Source: Kibdelosporangium aridum
GTDB taxonomy: Bacteria > Actinomycetota > Actinomycetes > Mycobacteriales > Pseudonocardiaceae
Length of the DNA: 64,000 nucleotides
Direction of reading: 5' to 3'
Assembly (NCBI RefSeq): GCF_900176515.1
Contig: NZ_FWXV01000004.1
Location: 62,001 to 126,000 of the forward strand
In this document: positions 59,877 through 64,000 of the stretch, one piece after another
How positions within the stretch are numbered: position 1 is the first letter of the stretch
Layout of the letters: each line of letters begins with the position of its first letter
Notes under the pieces: generated by a model
Database searches by the model: none
Seen by the model: only the letters and a program-made list of their open reading frames with translations
What the model was told of the DNA's origin: nothing
Position numbers and translations under genes: made by a program

Positions 59877-60491
59877 GTGATCGACCGGATCGCGGACCTG
59901 AGGGCCAAGGCGAGGCGCGCCACGAGCGTGCTCTGGCTTGCCATGCTGGTCTTCGGGTTCGCGATCATCGGCGAAGGCCTGCTGGTGCTGGTCTTGTGGG
60001 GCGTCGGCGAGCCTGCCATCGGCCCGTTCGTGTTCAGTGACTTCTACTGGCCTGTTGTCGTGCCGTTGTGCCTGGCCATTCTGGTCCACAAGGGACGGCG
60101 GAAGGCCGCTGAAGTCGGCGCGACCTATCGGTACATGCGGGTGGCTGTCGCGATCGCTGTCGTGATGTGCGTGGCCGCGGTTGTGCCGTTGGTCGCGCTT
60201 GCGGTCGATCAGCGGGTGTCCTGGATGCTGCCAGGTGGAGATCCGGGTGCTGTGCCCAGATGTGTTCTGGCCGTTGGCCTTCTCGTGTTGGCATCGTTGG
60301 AGCGCAGGTGGGGCGCGGCTTTCGTGACTGTTGTCGTGTCCGTGCTGATCGGTGGACTGTGGTTCACGACAGGGATGCTGAACGTTGTGGGGACCAAGGC
60401 CGAGTTGTTGCCGTTGTTCGCTTCGGTCGTGGCAGCCCACCTGGTTGTGCCTGGTCTGATGCTGCTGTCTTCGCGTGAGGTGGCGACGTGA
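59877..60491 (+). CDS. Membrane protein paired with a winged-helix regulator
   Basis: 204 residues from the GTG at 59877, 10 bp after the previous stop; the open frame starts earlier only within that gene. Six hydrophobic segments: residues about 20-45, 55-75, 85-110, 125-140, 145-165 and 175-198. No transport or enzymatic motif is visible. The stop overlaps the start of a small DNA-binding protein (GTGA). This membrane protein plus regulator pair is frequent in actinobacteria and is thought to respond to envelope or drug stress, but function is not established. Confidence 0.8.
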   Translation: MIDRIADLRAKARRATSVLWLAMLVFGFAIIGEGLLVLVLWGVGEPAIGPFVFSDFYWPVVVPLCLAILVHKGRRKAAEVGATYRYMRVAVAIAVVMCVAAVVPLVALAVDQRVSWMLPGGDPGAVPRCVLAVGLLVLASLERRWGAAFVTVVVSVLIGGLWFTTGMLNVVGTKAELLPLFASVVAAHLVVPGLMLLSSREVAT

Positions 60492-60799
60492 ACCTGACCG
60501 GCGACCTCGACGATGCTGTGCACCAACGCATCCGTCTCGGCATGCTCGCCGTGCTGCGTGAGGTCGGCCGGGCGGACTTCTCGTTCCTGCGTGACACCCT
60601 CGAACTCACCGACGGTGTGGTGCACCGGCACCTGAAGGTGTTGGCGGACGCCGGGTTCATCGAGATCGAGAAGGGCTACGAAGGCCGCCGTCCCCGCACG
60701 TGGGCGAAGCTGACCAGTGCGGGAAAGACGGCTCTGGACAAGGAAATCGCCGCCCTCAAACGGATCGTGGCACACGTCGAACGGGTCGCCGAGGCCTGA
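60488..60799 (+). CDS. Winged-helix regulator (MarR/PadR-like)
   Basis: 103 residues; its GTG overlaps the membrane protein stop. A compact winged helix: IRLGMLAVLREVGRADFSFL, then LTDGVVHRHLKVLADAGFIE as recognition helix, then wing KGYEGRRPRTWAKLTSAGK. The C-terminal helix VAHVERVAEA should dimerise. This size and form is the stand-alone family that pairs with membrane proteins and usually autoregulates its operon. Its stop touches the stop of the convergent arginine deiminase gene. Confidence 0.88.
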   Translation: MNLTGDLDDAVHQRIRLGMLAVLREVGRADFSFLRDTLELTDGVVHRHLKVLADAGFIEIEKGYEGRRPRTWAKLTSAGKTALDKEIAALKRIVAHVERVAEA

Positions 60800-62251
60800 T
60801 CACATCTCGCGCAGCACGTTCGTGGCGCAATGCAGACCGCCACCACCGGCCAGGTGGTGTGTGCGCCAGTGGTCGACGAATCCAACCTCGTAACCGGCTT
60901 TCCGGTACGCCTTGGTGATCGCGTCCCGGAGCGCCGAGTTGTGCGGATCTGGTGCGAGGTAACGGTGTCGGTCCAGCACGATGCCGTTCACCGCAGTCGG
61001 CACAAGCCCACCCATGCCCGCCCGGGCGATCGAGGGCTCGACTTCCGGGATGTGCTCGAACAGCGCGGGAATCCTGATCACGTCGGTGACACCGGTTTCC
61101 CGTCGCAGTGCAGCGAGATTCTCCTCGATCCGGCGAGCGGCGATCTCGTTGGCCTCGGTGTGTTCGGCCAGCACCTGAGCCACTGTGGGCGACTCACGGA
61201 TGAACTCCAGCTTCGCCCAGTCGAGGAAGATCGGTTCGCCCGGCCGGAAACCGTCGACCAGCTTGGCATCACCAGGCATGCCCTTGAGCACTTCGAGGCC
61301 TGCCATGGGATCGGCAACGGCCATCCGCCAGCCGCCTGGCTTGGGCAGGAACTGGACGAACTCGTCGACATGCGCGTTGGCCAGCCAGGACGTGTCGATC
61401 AGCAGCGGGTCGTCGAACAGTTCGGTGTTCGGCGGTTCGTCCGGCCGCTTTCCCATGACCACACGGCCTTCCGGGCGCCCGGGATACGGCGGGATGGTCT
61501 CGATGTTGCCGCCCGCGTTGACACTCGTGCCCGGCCCAGCCATCCGCACGGTGCCGATATCAGGGCCGATATCGGGGCCGCGCAGGAAATCCTCGTTCGC
61601 CAGTGGCGTGCGGATGATGACGCGCATCCGTTGGTTTCCGGCGGTCACGTAAGCCGGTTCCATTACGTCCTGCGTCCAGATGTCGGCCGTCTTCACTCGC
61701 CTTACCGGCACCGGGCTGGATTCTTCGAGTTGTTTCAGAAAGCCGGGTTTGGCCGCACGCCTGAGCTTCAACAGCTCACCGACGATGCCTTCGCCCTCGG
61801 TCGGCGTGGCGAGGTCGTCGGTCACCAGGACTTCCTGTGCCTTCTGCAGGTGCGTATGGGTTCTGAGTGGCGCGATCCGCAACGGTACGACCTGGTTGCC
61901 GACCTTCACCTCGATCCGGCTGGGCTTCACCTCGGTCGCCTCAATGCCGACCGTGCCACGGACTCGGTCACCGGGGCGTACCAGCTGCCAATCGTTGCCG
62001 TGTTTGACGAAGGCACGCGCCGGGCCGGTGATTGAGATTCGAGCGCTGTACGGAATTCGGATCGTGGTCAGGTCTTCGGCGTCACGAATGCCGTTCACTA
62101 CTTCGTCTGTGCTGTCGTTGCACGTCAGGGCGGCACAACGGCGCCCGTCGTCGTCGATGTTGGGTAACACCACTCCGCCCCGTGCGACTTCCACCCCTGT
62201 GTGCGGCGCGACGACCACGCTCGCCATGACCGCGAGAGCTCCCCAGAACAT
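60800..62251 (-). CDS. Secreted protein-arginine deiminase (PAD) family protein
   Basis: 483 residues with AAGGAGAGG upstream and an N-terminal hydrophobic signal (ALAVMASVVVAP). The C-terminal 320 residues match the catalytic domain of animal peptidylarginine deiminases. Catalytic Asp195 is in IWTQDVMEPAY, His294 and Asp296 in AHVDEFVQFLP, and nucleophile Cys475 in GGLHCATNVLRE. GGNIETIPPYP parallels the GNLEVSPPV segment of PAD4. These correspond to Asp350, His471, Asp473 and Cys645 there. It should convert peptidyl-arginine to citrulline outside the cell, probably calcium-dependent. The first 130 residues look like a reduced beta-rich domain. It lies 26 bp downstream of a MerR-type gene in the same direction. 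Confidence 0.88.
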   Translation of the reverse strand: MFWGALAVMASVVVAPHTGVEVARGGVVLPNIDDDGRRCAALTCNDSTDEVVNGIRDAEDLTTIRIPYSARISITGPARAFVKHGNDWQLVRPGDRVRGTVGIEATEVKPSRIEVKVGNQVVPLRIAPLRTHTHLQKAQEVLVTDDLATPTEGEGIVGELLKLRRAAKPGFLKQLEESSPVPVRRVKTADIWTQDVMEPAYVTAGNQRMRVIIRTPLANEDFLRGPDIGPDIGTVRMAGPGTSVNAGGNIETIPPYPGRPEGRVVMGKRPDEPPNTELFDDPLLIDTSWLANAHVDEFVQFLPKPGGWRMAVADPMAGLEVLKGMPGDAKLVDGFRPGEPIFLDWAKLEFIRESPTVAQVLAEHTEANEIAARRIEENLAALRRETGVTDVIRIPALFEHIPEVEPSIARAGMGGLVPTAVNGIVLDRHRYLAPDPHNSALRDAITKAYRKAGYEVGFVDHWRTHHLAGGGGLHCATNVLREM

Positions 62252-62274
62252 GCCTCTCCTTCAAAATCGAGAGT

Positions 62275-62291
62275 ACTTCAAGAATTGAAGT
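62275..62291. promoter_or_regulatory. Palindrome between the MerR-type gene and the PAD gene
   Basis: ACTTCAAGAATTGAAGT is an inverted repeat of 7 bp around GAA, overlapping the stop of the MerR-type gene and 24 bp before the PAD start. A second TTCAAAA lies nearer the PAD ribosome site. It may be an internal operator for PAD or a weak attenuator. Confidence 0.45.
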
Positions 62292-62967
62292 TACCATGAT
62301 CCAGGTAGGCGTGGAGCTCGGCAGCGGCGGCGAGCATGGCCCGGCCTCGCGAGGTGAGCCGGCCGTGCCAGTCCGCCAAAGTGGCCTGGAGCGGCTCGAT
62401 CCCGCCCGCGCTGCGGACCTGGTCGAGCACGTCGGCGATCTGGGTCAGCAGGTAGCCGCCGCGGCGGAGTTGATGCGCCAGTTGGGCATCCCGCACGTCA
62501 GCGGCGGTGTACACCCGGTACCCGGTCTTGGGGTCACGCCGTGGCACGAGGACGCCCGCCCGCTCCCATTTGCGCAGTGTGGCGGGGCGGACCTTGAGCT
62601 GATGGGCAAGCGCGCCGACCGAGGCCACTTTGGACTCCGACGGCGGAGTCAGGTTCCTGAGCGCGTTCTCCACCGCGGCAAGGGTTTGCCGGTCTTTTCG
62701 GAGCAGGTCGTGGCTGTCGTCGATGATCGCGAGGGCGTTGTCGACCGCGCCGTCGTTCACGGCCTGCATGATCAGGGTCGCGGTCTGGTGGCCGTGTGCC
62801 GGGATCAGGGCCAGGAAGGTGCTCAACGCCTTCGCGTGCAGGTCCGTGTACGTGCGATAGCCGCTGGGCGTGCGATCCGCGGGCGGCAGGATGCCCGCCT
62901 CTTCATAGTTGCGGATCGCCTGGGTGGACAGGCCGTGCTGCCTGGCCAAGTCAATGGGCCTGCTCAT
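62278..62967 (-). CDS. Double-domain MerR-family regulator
   Basis: 229 residues with two MerR-like winged helices in one chain. Residues 1-70 have IDLARQHGLSTQAIRNYEEA and GYRTYTDLHAKAL; residues about 115-185 have VGALAHQLKVRPATLRKWER and GYRVYTAADVRDAQLAHQL. A helical linker joins them. Single-chain double MerR proteins of this size occur in actinobacterial antibiotic clusters (TioE-like). No cysteine sensor motif is seen. By position it can control the PAD gene just downstream and the divergent erythromycin-esterase-like gene. Confidence 0.85.
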   Translation of the reverse strand: MSRPIDLARQHGLSTQAIRNYEEAGILPPADRTPSGYRTYTDLHAKALSTFLALIPAHGHQTATLIMQAVNDGAVDNALAIIDDSHDLLRKDRQTLAAVENALRNLTPPSESKVASVGALAHQLKVRPATLRKWERAGVLVPRRDPKTGYRVYTAADVRDAQLAHQLRRGGYLLTQIADVLDQVRSAGGIEPLQATLADWHGRLTSRGRAMLAAAAELHAYLDHGNFNS

Positions 62968-63047
62968 GGCGTTGAGACTTTTCCTTGATTTTCTGGCTTC
63001 ATCTTGGGCAAAGGTTTCATCGTCGGTTCAACGATACGGTAAAAGGC

Positions 63048-64000
63048 ATGATTGTTCAGGAAATCGGAGTGGCACTGGGTGAGAAGGTCGGGCCCGCGAT
63101 GGACGCTTTCCTGGGGTCGCTGCCCGGCAGTCCGCTGATCTTGGGATTGGGTGAGCCCACGCACCACGTGGAGCCCTTCCCGTTGCTGCGCAACCAGATC
63201 TTCCAGCACCTCGTGGAACACCACGGCTATCGGTCGATCGCGATCGAGAGCGACTGTCTGGCCGGCCTGGTCGTCAACTCCTATGTCGTGGACGGCATCG
63301 GGTCGTTCGACGACGTGATGCGCGACGGCTTCAGCCATGGCTTCGGTGATTTCGAATCGTCCCGTGCACTGGTGAAGTGGATGCGCGAGTACAACGAGAA
63401 CCACGACGAGCCGATCAGGTTCTTCGGGTTCGACGGACCGTTCGAGGTCGCTTATGCCCACAGCCCGCGGCAGGCGATCACCGAGCTGAACTCCTACCTC
63501 GGTTCGCCGTACACAGTGGACTCGCTGATTGCCGAGGACGAGCGCTGGACCAATCCCGACGTCATCATGGATCCGACGAAATCAGTCGGCTCGTCGGAAG
63601 AAGTGAAGCAGCTCAGGCTGATCGTCGACGACTTGCGCGGCTTGCTCACCGCGCAAACCCCGCGCCTGATCGCGGACTCACGTGACGATTGGTGGCGTGC
63701 CCGGTTGTACGGCCGGACTGCCACCGCGTTGCTGCGCTACCACGAAGGAATGGCCGTCGACTCTCCTGACCGGATCTCACACCTGCTGGGTATCCGGGAC
63801 GCGTTGATGGCGGAGAACCTCAAGGCCATCGCTGAATATGGCAAGACCTTCGTCTTCGCCCACAACGGACACCTGCAGCGGCCAGTAGCCTCCATGAACT
63901 TCGCCGGTGCGCACCAGGAGTGGTGGGGTGCGGGTGCGATCGTCAGCGCCGAACTCGGGGAGCAGTACGCGTTCATCGCCTCGGCGCTCGGTACCGCACC
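63048..64000 (+). CDS. Erythromycin esterase-family protein, cut by window end
   Basis: Open from the ATG at 63048 (AAAAGG upstream) for 317 codons to the window edge with no stop. GLGEPTHHVEPF at 33-44 and SIAIESD at 63-69 give Glu36, His39 and Glu67, with the same 3- and 31-residue spacings as Glu43, His46 and Glu74 of EreB. A later His lies in FVFAHNGHLQ. Ere-type enzymes open macrolide lactones, but many homologues of this fold have no known substrate. It is divergent, with 80 bp between, from the double-MerR gene. Resistance or self-protection is possible but not shown. Confidence 0.85.
   Translation, partial: MIVQEIGVALGEKVGPAMDAFLGSLPGSPLILGLGEPTHHVEPFPLLRNQIFQHLVEHHGYRSIAIESDCLAGLVVNSYVVDGIGSFDDVMRDGFSHGFGDFESSRALVKWMREYNENHDEPIRFFGFDGPFEVAYAHSPRQAITELNSYLGSPYTVDSLIAEDERWTNPDVIMDPTKSVGSSEEVKQLRLIVDDLRGLLTAQTPRLIADSRDDWWRARLYGRTATALLRYHEGMAVDSPDRISHLLGIRDALMAENLKAIAEYGKTFVFAHNGHLQRPVASMNFAGAHQEWWGAGAIVSAELGEQYAFIASALGTA

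Noticed and set aside
61555..61582. Short direct repeat CCGATATC-GGGCCGATATC within the PAD gene
   Set aside because: Encodes GPDIGPDIG in the protein; a simple 12-bp duplication without sign of wider structure.
63377..63724. Open frames on both strands near the right end
   Set aside because: Shadows of the erythromycin-esterase-family gene, which runs from 63048 off the window edge.
1..64000. CRISPR arrays, tRNA, rRNA, insertion sequences, attachment sites
   Set aside because: Looked for and not seen; the only regular repeats are the coding 111-bp array and the degenerate cluster, neither with CRISPR-like spacer structure.

Overview
The window is high-GC DNA with long tightly packed genes, many GTG starts, 4-nt stop/start overlaps, SARP/AfsR-type regulators, DesK/NarL-type kinases, a Tex protein and a chitobiose-type sugar operon. 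This points to a filamentous actinomycete, most likely Pseudonocardiales (Kibdelosporangium, Lentzea or Amycolatopsis-like; the genus is a guess). I saw no rRNA, tRNA, CRISPR array, transposase or phage gene, so it reads as accessory chromosome rather than a mobile island.

Layout. 82-4251: a Tat-exported multicopper oxidase lipoprotein, a divergent secreted protein and a DesK/DesR-like two-component pair. 4298-9929: an AtuA / carboxyltransferase / biotin carboxylase operon for branched or terpenoid acyl-CoA breakdown; the biotin carboxylase carries an in-frame array of about 111-bp tandem repeats. 9980-14971: an orphan kinase, a small membrane protein and a large SARP-NB-ARC-TPR regulator (SARP1). 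14972-15811: an 840-bp gene-free stretch with degenerate repeats. 15812-20453: a frameshifted small gene, a shortened LacI regulator, a Thg1-like polymerase and Tex. 20576-27018: hydrolases, a VOC dioxygenase, an oxidoreductase, an HxlR regulator and a type-B esterase.

27061-33547: a DasABC-like sugar importer, a GH20 hexosaminidase, a GntR/UTRA regulator and a secreted GH16-like enzyme with a chitin-binding module. The import promoter carries a DasR-box-like sequence. 33544-36484: an amidohydrolase, two small hypotheticals and a peroxiredoxin.

36530-58808 holds three modules of one design. Each is a large AfsR-like regulator on the minus strand with a divergent plus-strand operon: SARP2 with three imine-reductase-like genes, SARP3 with a fourth such gene plus an SDR, and SARP4 with an MFS exporter plus RidA. 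Two of the three divergent promoters contain 8-bp direct repeats spaced exactly 11 bp, the classic SARP operator geometry. Between modules lie a two-component system with an ABC efflux operon, and an AraC/EamA pair.

58847-64000: a DUF4241-like protein, a membrane protein with a winged-helix regulator, a secreted protein-arginine deiminase behind a double-MerR regulator, and divergently the start of an erythromycin-esterase-family gene cut by the window end.

All functions are read from motifs and recalled family patterns; no database search was run.
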